A stretch of DNA of 64,000 bases from Streptomyces roseoviridis (GTDB lineage Bacteria > Actinomycetota > Actinomycetes > Streptomycetales > Streptomycetaceae). The translations under genes were made by a program, and so were the position numbers. The stretch lies in assembly GCF_039535235.1 (NCBI RefSeq), contig NZ_BAAAWU010000001.1, positions 4,836,001 through 4,900,000 on the forward strand, given 5' to 3'. This document shows, one piece after another, positions 33,855 through 42,496 of this stretch. Below the pieces are notes generated by a model. It worked only from the letters and a program-made list of their open reading frames with translations. It did no database searches and was not told the DNA's origin. The first letter of the stretch is position 1. Each line of letters opens with the position of its first letter.

Positions 33855-34055
33855 ATGCGGTACGAGCCGGCCACGCTCGCGTGGCGCAGCAGCAGTTACA
33901 GCAGTGGGAACGGGCAGTGCGTCGAGGTCTCGGACGGCGTTCCGGGCGCCGTGCCGGTGCGGGACAGCAAGACGGCCGCAGGGCCCCACCTGGTCTTCGG
34001 GGCGGACGCCTGGGCGTCGTTCGTCGGCACGCTGAAGGACCGCGGCCTGAAGTGA
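33855..34055 (+). CDS. DUF397 protein
   Basis: The 66-residue protein has the family pattern WRSSSYSSGNGQCVEVSD, GAVPVRDSK and a C-terminal WASFVGTLK. It is the usual small partner of DUF5753 regulators. ATG 33855 has AAGG at a workable distance; a GTG nine bases earlier has none. Confidence 0.9.
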   Translation: MRYEPATLAWRSSSYSSGNGQCVEVSDGVPGAVPVRDSKTAAGPHLVFGADAWASFVGTLKDRGLK

Positions 34056-34135
34056 CCAGGCCCGCCTGACGTGATGAGTCCGGCCGCGGGAGCCGGGGGC
34101 GCTGGTCCGCCCCGCTGTGGTGCCCGGCATGACGC

Positions 34136-34173
34136 CGTGCCCGCCTCCCACCAGCAGGTGGGCGACGGGCACG
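34136..34173. terminator. hairpin between DUF397 and acyl-CoA dehydrogenase genes
   Basis: CGTGCCCG/CGGGCACG outer arms and CCCACC/GGTGGG inner arms fold around an AGCA loop. It serves two convergent genes. Confidence 0.75.
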
Positions 34174-34191
34174 CGGGGCGACGGGACCGGC

Positions 34192-35352
34192 TCAGCCGCC
34201 CAGCCCCAGCTCCCGCGCGATCAGCATCCGCTGCACCTCGCTCGTGCCCTCGCCGATCTCCAGGATCTTGGAGTCGCGCCACATGCGGGCCACCGGGTAC
34301 TCGTTCATGAAGCCGTAGCCGCCGTGAATCTGGGTGGCCTCGCGGGCGTTGTCGACGGCCACCGTCGAGGAGTACAGCTTCGCGATGGCCGCCTCCTTCT
34401 TGAACGGCTCGCCGAGGACCAGCCGGGAGGCCGCGTCGCGCCAGCCGATGCGGGCCATGTGGGCGCGCGTCTCCATGTCGGCGATCTTGAACTGGATGGC
34501 CTGGTTGTCGGCGATCGGACGGCCGAAGGCGTGGCGTTCCTTCGCGTACTTCACCGACTCGTCCACACAGCCCTGCGCGAGGCCCGTCGCGAGCGCCGCG
34601 ATCGCGACCCGGCCCTCGTCCAGGATCCGCAGGAACTGCGCGTAGCCGCGGCCCTCCTCGCCGAGCAGGTTCTCCACCGGGACCCGCACGTCGTCGAAGG
34701 ACAGCTCACGCGTGTCCGAGGCGTTCCAGCCCACCTTCGAGTACGGCGCCGCGACCGTGAAGCCGGGCGTGCCGGACGGGACGATGATCGAGGAGATCAG
34801 CGGCCTGCCGTCCGGCTTGCGGCCGGTGACCGCCGTGACCGTCACCAGGCCCGTGATGTCCGTACCGGAGTTGGTGATGAAGCACTTGGAGCCGTTGATC
34901 ACCCAGTGGTCGCCGTCCCGGACGGCGGTGGTGCGGGTGCCGCCCGCGTCCGAGCCCGCGCCCGGCTCGGTCAGCCCGAACGCGCCCAGCATCTCGCCCG
35001 AGCACAGCTTCGGCAGCCAGGCGCGCTTCTGCTCCTCCGTGCCGAAGCGGTAGACCGGCATCGCGCCCAGCGAGACGCCCGCCTCCAGCGTGATGGCCAC
35101 CGAGGAGTCGACCCGGGCCAGCTCCTCCAGGGCGATGCCGAGCGCCAGGTAGTCACCGCCCATGCCGCCGTACTCCTCGGGGAACGGCAGGCCGAACAGG
35201 CCCATGCGGCCCATCTCGGCGACGATCTCGTACGGGAACTCGTGCCGCTCGTAGTAGTCGCCGATCTTCGGCGCCACGACGTCGTGGGCGAACTCCTCGA
35301 CGGTGCGGCGGAGTTCCTCGTGCTCTTCGGAGAGCCGGTGGTCGAGGGACAT
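34192..35352 (-). CDS. acdH: acyl-CoA dehydrogenase (branched/short-chain)
   Basis: This 386-residue FAD enzyme oxidises acyl-CoA to enoyl-CoA. Motifs are FGLTEPGAGSDAGGTRT, WVINGSKCFITN, and IHGGYGFMNEYPVARMWRD with the catalytic Glu in NEYP. It is the distal gene after HMG-CoA lyase and the carboxylase pair, so isovaleryl-CoA (leucine catabolism) and other branched substrates are expected. Human isovaleryl-CoA dehydrogenase has its base elsewhere, so this protein is of the butyryl-type. ATG 35352 has AAGGAG upstream. Confidence 0.9.
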   Translation of the reverse strand: MSLDHRLSEEHEELRRTVEEFAHDVVAPKIGDYYERHEFPYEIVAEMGRMGLFGLPFPEEYGGMGGDYLALGIALEELARVDSSVAITLEAGVSLGAMPVYRFGTEEQKRAWLPKLCSGEMLGAFGLTEPGAGSDAGGTRTTAVRDGDHWVINGSKCFITNSGTDITGLVTVTAVTGRKPDGRPLISSIIVPSGTPGFTVAAPYSKVGWNASDTRELSFDDVRVPVENLLGEEGRGYAQFLRILDEGRVAIAALATGLAQGCVDESVKYAKERHAFGRPIADNQAIQFKIADMETRAHMARIGWRDAASRLVLGEPFKKEAAIAKLYSSTVAVDNAREATQIHGGYGFMNEYPVARMWRDSKILEIGEGTSEVQRMLIARELGLGG

Positions 35353-35360
35353 GGGTTTCG

Positions 35361-36296
35361 TCACTCCTTGTGGGAGAGGGCGCGGACGGTACGGGAAGGG
35401 CTGGGCCTGCCCAGGTGTTCGGCCATCCACGCGCTCGTGGCGGTGAGCTTGGCCAGGTCGACCCCGGTCTCGATGCCGAGACCGTCGAGCATCCACACGA
35501 GGTCCTCGGTGGCGAGATTGCCGGTCGCGCTCTTGGCGTACGGGCAGCCGCCGAGGCCGCCCGCCGACGCGTCGACCGTGGTGACGCCGTGCCGCAGCGC
35601 GGCGAGCGTGTTGGCGAGGGCCTGCCCGTAGGTGTCGTGGAAGTGCACGGCGATACGGGAGGTGGGCACGCCGGCCTCGTTCAGGGCCGTGAGCAGCGCC
35701 TGGACGTGGCCGGGCGTGGCGACGCCGATCGTGTCGCCGAGGCTGAGCTCGTCGCAGCCCATGTCGGCGAGCGCCTTGGTGACGCGGACGACCTGCTCGA
35801 TCGGGACGGCGCCTTCCCAGGGGTCGCCGAAGCACATCGACAGGTAGCCGCGGACCTTGAGACCGGCCTCTATGGCGCGGGTGACGGTCGGCGCGAACAT
35901 CGCGAGCGCCTCGTCGACCGTCCGGTTGAGGTTCGCCTTGGCGAAGGACTCCGTGGCGGAGGCGAAGACGGCGACCTCCCGGGCGCCGAGGGCGAGGGCC
36001 CGGTCGAGCCCCCGCTCGTTGGGCACGAGCACCGGAAGCCGCACGGGCAGGTCCCGGACCTGCGGGAACAGCTCCTCGGCGTCGGCCAGTTGGGGCACCC
36101 ACTTCGGGTGCACGAAGCTGGTCGCCTCGATCGTGGACAGGCCCGCGTCGGCGAGCCGCCGGACGAACTCCGCCTTCACCTCGGTCGGGACGGCCGTCTT
36201 CTCGTTCTGCAGCCCGTCCCGGGCCCCGACCTCGTGGATCCGGACCCGGGCGGGCAGCGCCGGGTCGGCCACGGTCATCGGCAGACCGGTGCTCAT
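35361..36296 (-). CDS. hydroxymethylglutaryl-CoA lyase
   Basis: This 311-residue TIM-barrel lyase cleaves HMG-CoA to acetyl-CoA and acetoacetate, the last step of leucine breakdown. Motifs are EVGARDGLQNE (metal-binding Asp), ATSFVHPKWVPQLAD, the HFHDTYGQALAN metal histidines, and the active-site Cys in GGLGGCPYAKSATGN. The ATG overlaps the stop of the biotin-carboxylase gene (ATGA). The acyl-CoA dehydrogenase ATG follows its stop by eight bases. Homologue names are liuE or mvaB. Confidence 0.96.
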   Translation of the reverse strand: MSTGLPMTVADPALPARVRIHEVGARDGLQNEKTAVPTEVKAEFVRRLADAGLSTIEATSFVHPKWVPQLADAEELFPQVRDLPVRLPVLVPNERGLDRALALGAREVAVFASATESFAKANLNRTVDEALAMFAPTVTRAIEAGLKVRGYLSMCFGDPWEGAVPIEQVVRVTKALADMGCDELSLGDTIGVATPGHVQALLTALNEAGVPTSRIAVHFHDTYGQALANTLAALRHGVTTVDASAGGLGGCPYAKSATGNLATEDLVWMLDGLGIETGVDLAKLTATSAWMAEHLGRPSPSRTVRALSHKE

Positions 36297-38218
36297 GCGT
36301 CCTCCTCGTCGCGGGGCGTCACCACGGCCAGGACCTGGTCCATGGCGACGGTCGTGCCGGGCGTGACGTCCAGCTCGGTGACGGTGCCGGCGTGCGGGGC
36401 GGAGATGACGTGTTCCATCTTCATCGCCTCGACCACCAGCAGGCTCTGTCCGGCCTCGACCTCGTCCCCGACCGCGACCTTGACGACCGTGACGGTCCCG
36501 GGCATCGGCGCGGCGAGCGTGTCGGCCCCGCCGTGCCGGGCGCCGGAGAGCGCGGCGGCGACCGGGTCGTGGTCCAGGACGTGCCAGGAGTCGCCGTCCC
36601 GGCCCACCCAGTCGGCGGCCCGGTGGAAGTGGTGCGTGACCCCGTCGACGGTCACGGTGACGGACCGCTCCGTCACCCGCGCGCCCGGGGGAGCGGACCG
36701 GGTGACGGGTTCCAGTCCCGGTACGCGCAGCGGGAACGCCGGCGGGGTGGGTGCGCCGCCGAGGCGCCACCCGCTCGGCACCGAGAACGGGTCGGTCCAG
36801 CCGCCGCGGGGGGCCGGGGCCAGGTCCGCGAGCCGTACGGCCGCCGCCGCCGCGTACACCTCCTCCGGCACGCCGGAGACGGCCAGGCTCTCCGCGTCCC
36901 GCTCCACGAGCCCCGTGTCCAGGTCGCCGGAGACGACGTCCGGATGGGCGAGCAGACGGCGCAGGAAGCCCGCGTTGGTCGGGACGCCGAGGGTGACCAG
37001 CTCCCCGAGGGCCGCGCGGAGCTTGCGCAGGGCGGTGGGGCGGTCGGGCGCGTGGACGATGACCTTCGACAGCATCGGGTCGTAGAGGGACGAGACCTCC
37101 GTGCCCTCCGAGAGGCCCGAGTCGGTCCGTACGCCCTCGCCCCGCGGCTCGCGCAGCGCGAGCACCGTGCCGCCGGACGGCAGGAAGCCGCGCGCCGGGT
37201 CCTCCGCGCAGATGCGGGCCTCGATCGCCCAGCCGTCCAGCCGGACGTCCTCCTGGGTGAAGGACAGCGGCTCGCCGGCCGCGACCCGCAGCTGCCACTC
37301 CACCAGGTCCAGGCCCGTGATCAGCTCGGTGACCGGGTGCTCGACCTGGAGGCGGGTGTTCATCTCCATGAAGTAGTACGAGGACGGGTCGCCGCCCGGG
37401 ACGATGAACTCGACCGTGCCCGCGCCGACATAGCCGCACGAGCGCGCCGCCTCGACCGCCGCCGCGCCCATCGCGGCGCGGATCTCCGCGTCCAGCAGGA
37501 CGCTCGGCGCCTCCTCGATGATCTTCTGGTGGCGGCGCTGGAGCGAGCACTCGCGCTCGCCGAGGTGCACCACGTTGCCGTGTGCGTCGGCGAGGACCTG
37601 GATCTCGATGTGCCGGGGGCGGTCGATCCACCGCTCCACGAGCAGGGTGTCGTCGCCGAAGGAGGAGCGGGCCTCGCGCCGGGCCGCGGCGATCTCGTCC
37701 GTCAGGACGGAGAGGTCCCGCACCAGGCGCATGCCCTTGCCGCCGCCGCCCGCCGAGGGCTTGAGCAGCACCGGGGCGCCCAGCTCCTTCGCCGCCGCCT
37801 CCAGTTCCGGATCGGCGGCGCCCGGGACGACCGGGACGCCGGCCGCCTTGACGGTCTCCTTCGCCCGGATCTTGTCGCCCATCAGGGAGATCGCCTCGGC
37901 GGACGGACCGATGAAGACGAGGCCGGCGTCCGCGCAGGCCCGGGCGAAGCCCGCGTTCTCGGCGAGGAAGCCGTAGCCGGGGTGCACGGCCTGCGCGCCG
38001 GTGCGGGCGGCCGCCTCCAGCAGGGCGGGCACGGAGAGGTACGACTCGGAGGCCGGCGCGGGCCCGATCCGTACGGCCGTGTCCGCCTCCCGCACGTGGC
38101 GGGCGTCGGCGTCGGCGTCGCTGTACACGGCCACCGAGCGCACGCCCAGCTCCCGCAGCGTGCGGATGACGCGGACGGCGATCTCGCCCCGGTTGGCCAC
38201 GAGGACGGTGTCGAACAT
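36293..38218 (-). CDS. accA1: acyl-CoA carboxylase alpha subunit (biotin carboxylase + BCCP), probably 3-methylcrotonyl-CoA
   Basis: This 641-residue protein has a biotin carboxylase domain (about 1-445, MFDTVLVANRGEIAVRVIRT, the glycine-rich ATP loop PSAGGGGKGMRL, and MNTRLQVEHPVTE), a linker domain, and a C-terminal biotinyl domain whose lysine lies in VVEAMKMEHVIS. It carboxylates biotin for the neighbouring beta subunit. Gene context with HMG-CoA lyase points to methylcrotonyl-CoA. ATG 38218 is the family start, but ATG 38239 is possible; neither has a strong ribosome site and both lie close to or overlap the upstream stop. Confidence 0.94.
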   Translation of the reverse strand: MFDTVLVANRGEIAVRVIRTLRELGVRSVAVYSDADADARHVREADTAVRIGPAPASESYLSVPALLEAAARTGAQAVHPGYGFLAENAGFARACADAGLVFIGPSAEAISLMGDKIRAKETVKAAGVPVVPGAADPELEAAAKELGAPVLLKPSAGGGGKGMRLVRDLSVLTDEIAAARREARSSFGDDTLLVERWIDRPRHIEIQVLADAHGNVVHLGERECSLQRRHQKIIEEAPSVLLDAEIRAAMGAAAVEAARSCGYVGAGTVEFIVPGGDPSSYYFMEMNTRLQVEHPVTELITGLDLVEWQLRVAAGEPLSFTQEDVRLDGWAIEARICAEDPARGFLPSGGTVLALREPRGEGVRTDSGLSEGTEVSSLYDPMLSKVIVHAPDRPTALRKLRAALGELVTLGVPTNAGFLRRLLAHPDVVSGDLDTGLVERDAESLAVSGVPEEVYAAAAAVRLADLAPAPRGGWTDPFSVPSGWRLGGAPTPPAFPLRVPGLEPVTRSAPPGARVTERSVTVTVDGVTHHFHRAADWVGRDGDSWHVLDHDPVAAALSGARHGGADTLAAPMPGTVTVVKVAVGDEVEAGQSLLVVEAMKMEHVISAPHAGTVTELDVTPGTTVAMDQVLAVVTPRDEEDA

Positions 38219-38253
38219 GTGCTGCGTCTGAGACTGCATCGTCGGGGAGTCCC

Positions 38254-39861
38254 TCACATCCGGAAGACGCCGAACTGGGGGTCACCCAGGGGCGCGTTGG
38301 CACAGGCGGTCAGGGCCAGACCGAGGACCTGCCGGGTGTCCAGCGGGTCGATCACGCCGTCGTCCCACAGCCGGGCGGTCGCGTAGTAGGCGCTGCCCTG
38401 CGTCTCGTACTGCTCGCGGATCGGGGCCTTGAAGGCCTCTTCCTCCTCGGCGCTCCACGCGTCGCCGAGCTGGTCGCGCTTGACGGTGGCGAGGACGGAG
38501 GCGGCCTGCTCGCCACCCATCACCGAGATCTTGGCGTTGGGCCACATCCACAGGAAGCGCGGCGAGTAGGCCCGGCCGCACATCGAGTAGTTGCCGGCGC
38601 CGAAGGAGCCGCCGACGACGACCGTCAGCTTCGGCACGCGCGTGGTGGCCACCGCCGTCACCATCTTGGCGCCGTGCTTGGCGATGCCGCCGTGCTCGTA
38701 CGCCTTGCCGACCATGAAGCCGGTGATGTTCTGCAGGAAGACCAGCGGGATGCCGCGCTGGTCGCACAGCTCGATGAAGTGCGCGCCCTTCTGGGCCGAC
38801 TCGGCGAACAGGATGCCGTTGTTGGCGACGATGCCGACCGGGTGGCCGTGGATCCGGGCGAAGCCGGTGACCAGCGTCTGCCCGTACTCGGCCTTGAACT
38901 CCTGGAAGCGCGAGCCGTCCACCACGCGGGCGATGACCTCGCGCACGTCGTAGGGGGTGCGGGAGTCCACCGGGACGGCGCCGTACAGCCCGTACGGGTC
39001 GACCTTCGGCTCCTCGACGGGCTCCACCGACCACGGCAGCGGGCCGCGCTCGGGCAGGGTCGCGACGATGTTCCGCACGATGCGCAGGGCGTGGGCGTCG
39101 TCTTCCGCGAGGTGGTCGGTGACGCCGGAGATCCGGGAGTGGACCTCGCCGCCGCCGAGCTCCTCCGCCGTCACGACCTCGCCGGTCGCCGCCTTCACCA
39201 GCGGCGGGCCGCCCAGGAAGATCGTGCCCTGTCCCCGGACGATCACGGCCTCGTCGCTCATCGCCGGAACGTAGGCGCCGCCCGCCGTGCAGGAGCCGAG
39301 GACCGCCGCGATCTGCGGGATGCCGGCGCCCGACATCCGGGCCTGGTTGTAGAAGATCCGGCCGAAGTGCTCCCGGTCGGGGAACACCTCGTCCTGCATC
39401 GGCAGGAAGGCGCCGCCCGAGTCGACCAGGTACAGGCAGGGGAGACGATTCTCCAGTGCCACCTCCTGGGCCCGCAGGTGCTTCTTGACCGTCATCGGGT
39501 AGTACGTGCCGCCCTTGACCGTGGCGTCGTTCGCGACGATCACGCACTCGCGTCCGCCGACCCGGCCGATGCCCGCGATCACGCCGGCCGCCGGGGCCTG
39601 GTCGCCGTACATGCCGTGCGCCGCGAGCGGGGCCAGCTCCAGGAACGGCGAACCGGGGTCGAGCAGCGTGTCCACGCGGTCGCGCGGCAGCAGCTTGCCG
39701 CGCGCGGTGTGCCGGGCGCGGGCCTTCTCCCCACCGCCGAGGGCGGCCTCGGCGAGCTTGGCGCGCAGGGTCGCCGCCAGCTCGTGATGGGCCGCCTCAT
39801 TGGCCTGCCAGGCCGCGGACGCGGGGTCCGCCGCGCTCGTCAGCACAGGTGCCTGCTGCAT
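38254..39861 (-). CDS. accD1: acyl-CoA carboxylase beta subunit (carboxyltransferase), probably 3-methylcrotonyl-CoA
   Basis: A 535-residue crotonase-fold carboxyltransferase with AccD-type N- and C-terminal halves. Motifs include LYLVDSGGAFLPMQDEVFPD, GSCTAGGAYVPAMSDE, QNITGFMVGKAYEHGGIAKHGAKM and GAGNYSMCGRAYSPRFLWMWP, the last typical of MCC beta subunits (the MWPNAKISVMGGEQAA stretch). AAGGGAG precedes the ATG. It is the first gene of the four-gene operon and is controlled by the divergent TetR through two operators in the 94-base spacer. Confidence 0.95.
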   Translation of the reverse strand: MQQAPVLTSAADPASAAWQANEAAHHELAATLRAKLAEAALGGGEKARARHTARGKLLPRDRVDTLLDPGSPFLELAPLAAHGMYGDQAPAAGVIAGIGRVGGRECVIVANDATVKGGTYYPMTVKKHLRAQEVALENRLPCLYLVDSGGAFLPMQDEVFPDREHFGRIFYNQARMSGAGIPQIAAVLGSCTAGGAYVPAMSDEAVIVRGQGTIFLGGPPLVKAATGEVVTAEELGGGEVHSRISGVTDHLAEDDAHALRIVRNIVATLPERGPLPWSVEPVEEPKVDPYGLYGAVPVDSRTPYDVREVIARVVDGSRFQEFKAEYGQTLVTGFARIHGHPVGIVANNGILFAESAQKGAHFIELCDQRGIPLVFLQNITGFMVGKAYEHGGIAKHGAKMVTAVATTRVPKLTVVVGGSFGAGNYSMCGRAYSPRFLWMWPNAKISVMGGEQAASVLATVKRDQLGDAWSAEEEEAFKAPIREQYETQGSAYYATARLWDDGVIDPLDTRQVLGLALTACANAPLGDPQFGVFRM

Positions 39862-39880
39862 CCCTCGAGCTCCCTTGCTC

Positions 39881-39898
39881 GGTTAATGAGCGTTAACG
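39881..39898. promoter_or_regulatory. TetR operator, distal copy
   Basis: GGTTAATGAGCGTTAACG is an imperfect palindrome nearly identical in form to the second site at 39917-39934, 36 bases away centre to centre. It lies just before the accD1 start. Confidence 0.75.
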
Positions 39899-39916
39899 CA
39901 TGTCGTATGCCGCTCA

Positions 39917-39934
39917 GGTTAACGACCGCTAACC
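39917..39934. promoter_or_regulatory. TetR operator, proximal copy
   Basis: GGTTAACGACCGCTAACC is an 18-base imperfect palindrome overlapping the candidate -35 of the regulator gene, so it suits autorepression. Confidence 0.78.
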
Positions 39935-39948
39935 GGGTTGTCTAGAAT
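39919..39948 (+). promoter_or_regulatory. candidate promoter of the TetR gene (leaderless transcript)
   Basis: TTAACG (39919-39924) and TAGAAT (39943-39948) are 18 bases apart. The ATG at 39956 lies seven bases after the -10, so the mRNA probably begins at or next to the start codon. Confidence 0.6.
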
Positions 39949-39955
39949 CGAATCC

Positions 39956-40564
39956 ATGACCACCACTCCCACCCCGACCGGCCGCACCGACGCCCCGACG
40001 CGACGCGAGCAGATCCTCAAGGAGGCCGCCCGCCTGTTCGCCGAGCGCGGCTTCCACGGGGTGGGCGTGGACGAGATAGGAGCCGCCGTCGGCATCAGCG
40101 GCCCCGGGCTCTACCGCCACTTCCCCGGCAAGGACGCCATGCTCGCCGAGCTGCTCGTCGGCATCAGCGAACGGCTCCTCGACGGCGGCCGGCTGCGCGT
40201 CGCCGAGTCGGACGGGGACCCGCGCGCCCTGCTCGGCTCCCTCATCGACGGCCACATCGACTTCGCCCTCGACGACCGGCCCCTGATCACCCTCCACGAC
40301 CGCGAGCTCGACCGCCTCAAGGACGAGGACCGCAAGCGGGTCCGGCAGCTCCAGCGCCAGTACGTCGAACTGTGGGTCGCCGTCGTCCGCGAGCTGTACC
40401 CCGACGCCGGGGAACCCCAGGTCCGCGCCGCCGTCCACGCCGTCTTCGGCCTCCTCAACTCCACCCCCCACCTGGGCGCCCCCCTCGGCCGCCCCGGACT
40501 GGAGGACCTCCTGCGCGACCTCGCCCACGGCGCGCTCGGAGCCCTGGGCGCCGTCCGGGCCTGA
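39956..40564 (+). CDS. TetR-family regulator of the acyl-CoA carboxylase operon
   Basis: A 202-residue repressor with an N-terminal TetR HTH (about 15-65, RREQILKEAARLFAERGFHG then GISGPGLYRHFPGKDAML) and an all-helical ligand domain. It is divergent from accD1-accA1-HMG-lyase-acdH. Two matching operators lie in the spacer, so it probably senses an acyl-CoA of leucine catabolism. ATG 39956 is chosen over an upstream TTG because the -10 element sits between them. A TetR/SACE_7040-like ligand domain is the closest description I can give. Confidence 0.92.
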   Translation: MTTTPTPTGRTDAPTRREQILKEAARLFAERGFHGVGVDEIGAAVGISGPGLYRHFPGKDAMLAELLVGISERLLDGGRLRVAESDGDPRALLGSLIDGHIDFALDDRPLITLHDRELDRLKDEDRKRVRQLQRQYVELWVAVVRELYPDAGEPQVRAAVHAVFGLLNSTPHLGAPLGRPGLEDLLRDLAHGALGALGAVRA

Positions 40565-40659
40565 CACCGGCGCCGGCCCCGGGGCGCCGCCGGCGGCCCG
40601 CCCCGCCGGCGGAGGGAAACGGCGTACGGGCCGGGGCGGGCGCCCGGCAGAATGGGGGC

Positions 40660-41442
40660 ATGCCGATACTCAGCCGCGCCGCACTCGTCGAGCACCTGCT
40701 CCGGACCCGTATCGCCGGGGACGTCGCCACGCCCCGCGACAACAACCTCAGCCACTACCGGAAGCTCGCCAACGGCGACCGGCACTACTGGCTCGGCCTG
40801 GAGTTCGGCGACCGGTGGAACGACGAGCAGGACGTGCTCGCCGTGATGGCCGAGCGCTGCGGAGTCGTCGACGACCCCGCCCACCGCACCGGACAGGACA
40901 CCATCGACCCCGAGCTGACCGTCGACGCCCTCGACCGCATGGCCGCCCGGCTGCGCAAGGCCGCCGCCGGCAAGGAGCGCGTGCTCTTCGCGACCGGCCA
41001 CCCCGGCGCCCTGATCGACGCGCACAGCAGGGTCGCGGCCGCGCTGCGGACCAAGGGCTGCGAGATCGTCCGCATCCCCGGCGGGCTCACCGCCGACGAG
41101 GGGTACGTGGTGCAGTTCGCCGACGTCGCCGTGTTCGAGCGGGGGGCCACCCTGTGGCACACCCACTCCCCGGAGCCCATGAACGCGATCCTGGACGCCC
41201 TGCGGTCCCTCGGCGAACCCGCGCCGGACCTCGTCGTCGCCGACCACGGCTGGGCCGGGCGCGCCGCCCAGCGCGGCATCGACTCCGTCGGCTACGCCGA
41301 CTGCAACGACCCCGCGCTGTTCCTCGCGGAGGCCGAGGGCACCATGCAGGTCACCGTCCCGCTCGACGACCACGTCCTGGACCCGCGCTCCTACGAGCCG
41401 CTGACGGCGTACCTGCTGGACGCGGCGGGCCTGCTGGACTGA
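40660..41442 (+). CDS. phosphatase-like protein, function uncertain
   Basis: This 260-residue soluble protein has no signal or membrane segments. Alternating beta-alpha segments carry VLFATGHPGALIDAHSRVAAAL, CEIVRIPGGL and VVADHGWAGRAAQRGIDS. Similar Streptomyces proteins are usually annotated as phosphatase, which I cannot verify from motifs. A GGGGG stretch precedes ATG 40660. A short run of six-base CAGGCC repeats follows the stop (41444-41473). Confidence 0.7.
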   Translation: MPILSRAALVEHLLRTRIAGDVATPRDNNLSHYRKLANGDRHYWLGLEFGDRWNDEQDVLAVMAERCGVVDDPAHRTGQDTIDPELTVDALDRMAARLRKAAAGKERVLFATGHPGALIDAHSRVAAALRTKGCEIVRIPGGLTADEGYVVQFADVAVFERGATLWHTHSPEPMNAILDALRSLGEPAPDLVVADHGWAGRAAQRGIDSVGYADCNDPALFLAEAEGTMQVTVPLDDHVLDPRSYEPLTAYLLDAAGLLD

Positions 41443-41525
41443 GCCAGGCGCAGGCCCAGGCCCAGGCCCAGGCGCCGATCCCGGCCCAGGCCCCCGCCCC
41501 GGCTTCAGCGCCCCTTCCGCCGCCG

Positions 41526-42473
41526 TCAAGCCCGGCCCGGGGTCGGGTCCAGGTAGACCCGGCGGACGGAGGGGAAGCGGGCGCGGAGGCGGTGCTCCGC
41601 CTCCTCGCAGGCCCGTTCGATCTCGGCGGCCGTCGCCACGTCCCGGAAGTCGACCTTCGCCGCCACCAGGACCTCCTCCGGGCCCTGGATCAGCGTCGTC
41701 AGGTCCAGGACGCCCACCACCTGCTCCACCGCGAGCAGCTCCTCGCGGACCGCCGCCCGCATCGCGCGCGGCAGCGGGCGGCCCACGAGCAGCTCCGCGT
41801 TGGAGCGGCCGAGCACCCACGCCACGTACGCGAGCAGCACCCCGATCAGGATCGAGGCGACGCCGTCCCAGACGCCCGAGCCGGTGAGCTGCCCGCCGAG
41901 CAGGCCGCCGGCCGCGAGCATCAGTCCGGCGAGGGCCGCGGAGTCCTCCATGACCACCGCCTTGACCGTGGTGTCCGGCGTCAGGCGCAGATAGCGGGCG
42001 AAGGGGGCCCGCACGCGCTCCGCCTCCGCCCTCACCTGCCGGACGGCGGTCCGCAGGCTGAAGCCCTCCAGGACGAAGGCGACGCCGAGCACCACGTACG
42101 AGACGAGGGGGTCGCCCAGCTCCTCGCCGTGGGTGAGGGTGTGGACGCCGTCGTACACGGAGAACACCGCGCCGCCGACGAAGGTGGCGACGGCCGCGAG
42201 CATCGCCCAGACGTAGCGCTCGCCGCCGTGGCCGAGCGGATGGTCCTCGTCGGCGGGCTTCCCGCTCCGCCGGAGCGCCGTGAGCAGCATGACCTCGGTG
42301 ACCGTGTCGGCGACCGAGTGCGCCGCCTCGGAGAGCATCGCGCTCGATCCGGAGATCACGCCCGCCACGGCCTTGGCGGCGGCGATCCCGAGGTTCGCCG
42401 CCGCGGCCACGATCACGGTGAAGGCGCTCTCACCGCTCTGGCCGTTCCCGCCGTGCTTCCCGCTGTCCGCCAT
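41526..42473 (-). CDS. cation diffusion facilitator family transporter
   Basis: This 315-residue metal/proton antiporter (zinc, iron, manganese or cobalt) has six helices. Helix II carries SEAAHSVADTVTE, helix V carries AVVMEDSAALAGL, and the HPLGHGGERYVW loop follows helix II. Together they supply the metal site residues: His/Asp in helix II, Glu/Asp in helix V. The C-terminal cytoplasmic domain is about 225-315. ATG 42473 gives the standard topology. It is not clearly linked to its neighbours. Confidence 0.9.
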   Translation of the reverse strand: MADSGKHGGNGQSGESAFTVIVAAAANLGIAAAKAVAGVISGSSAMLSEAAHSVADTVTEVMLLTALRRSGKPADEDHPLGHGGERYVWAMLAAVATFVGGAVFSVYDGVHTLTHGEELGDPLVSYVVLGVAFVLEGFSLRTAVRQVRAEAERVRAPFARYLRLTPDTTVKAVVMEDSAALAGLMLAAGGLLGGQLTGSGVWDGVASILIGVLLAYVAWVLGRSNAELLVGRPLPRAMRAAVREELLAVEQVVGVLDLTTLIQGPEEVLVAAKVDFRDVATAAEIERACEEAEHRLRARFPSVRRVYLDPTPGRA

Positions 42474-42496
42474 GGACCGGACGGTATGTCCGGTCG

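Noticed and set aside
41443..41525. Short CAGGCC repeats as a possible CRISPR or functional array
   Set aside because: Six-base low-complexity units without spacers; no cas genes anywhere in the window.
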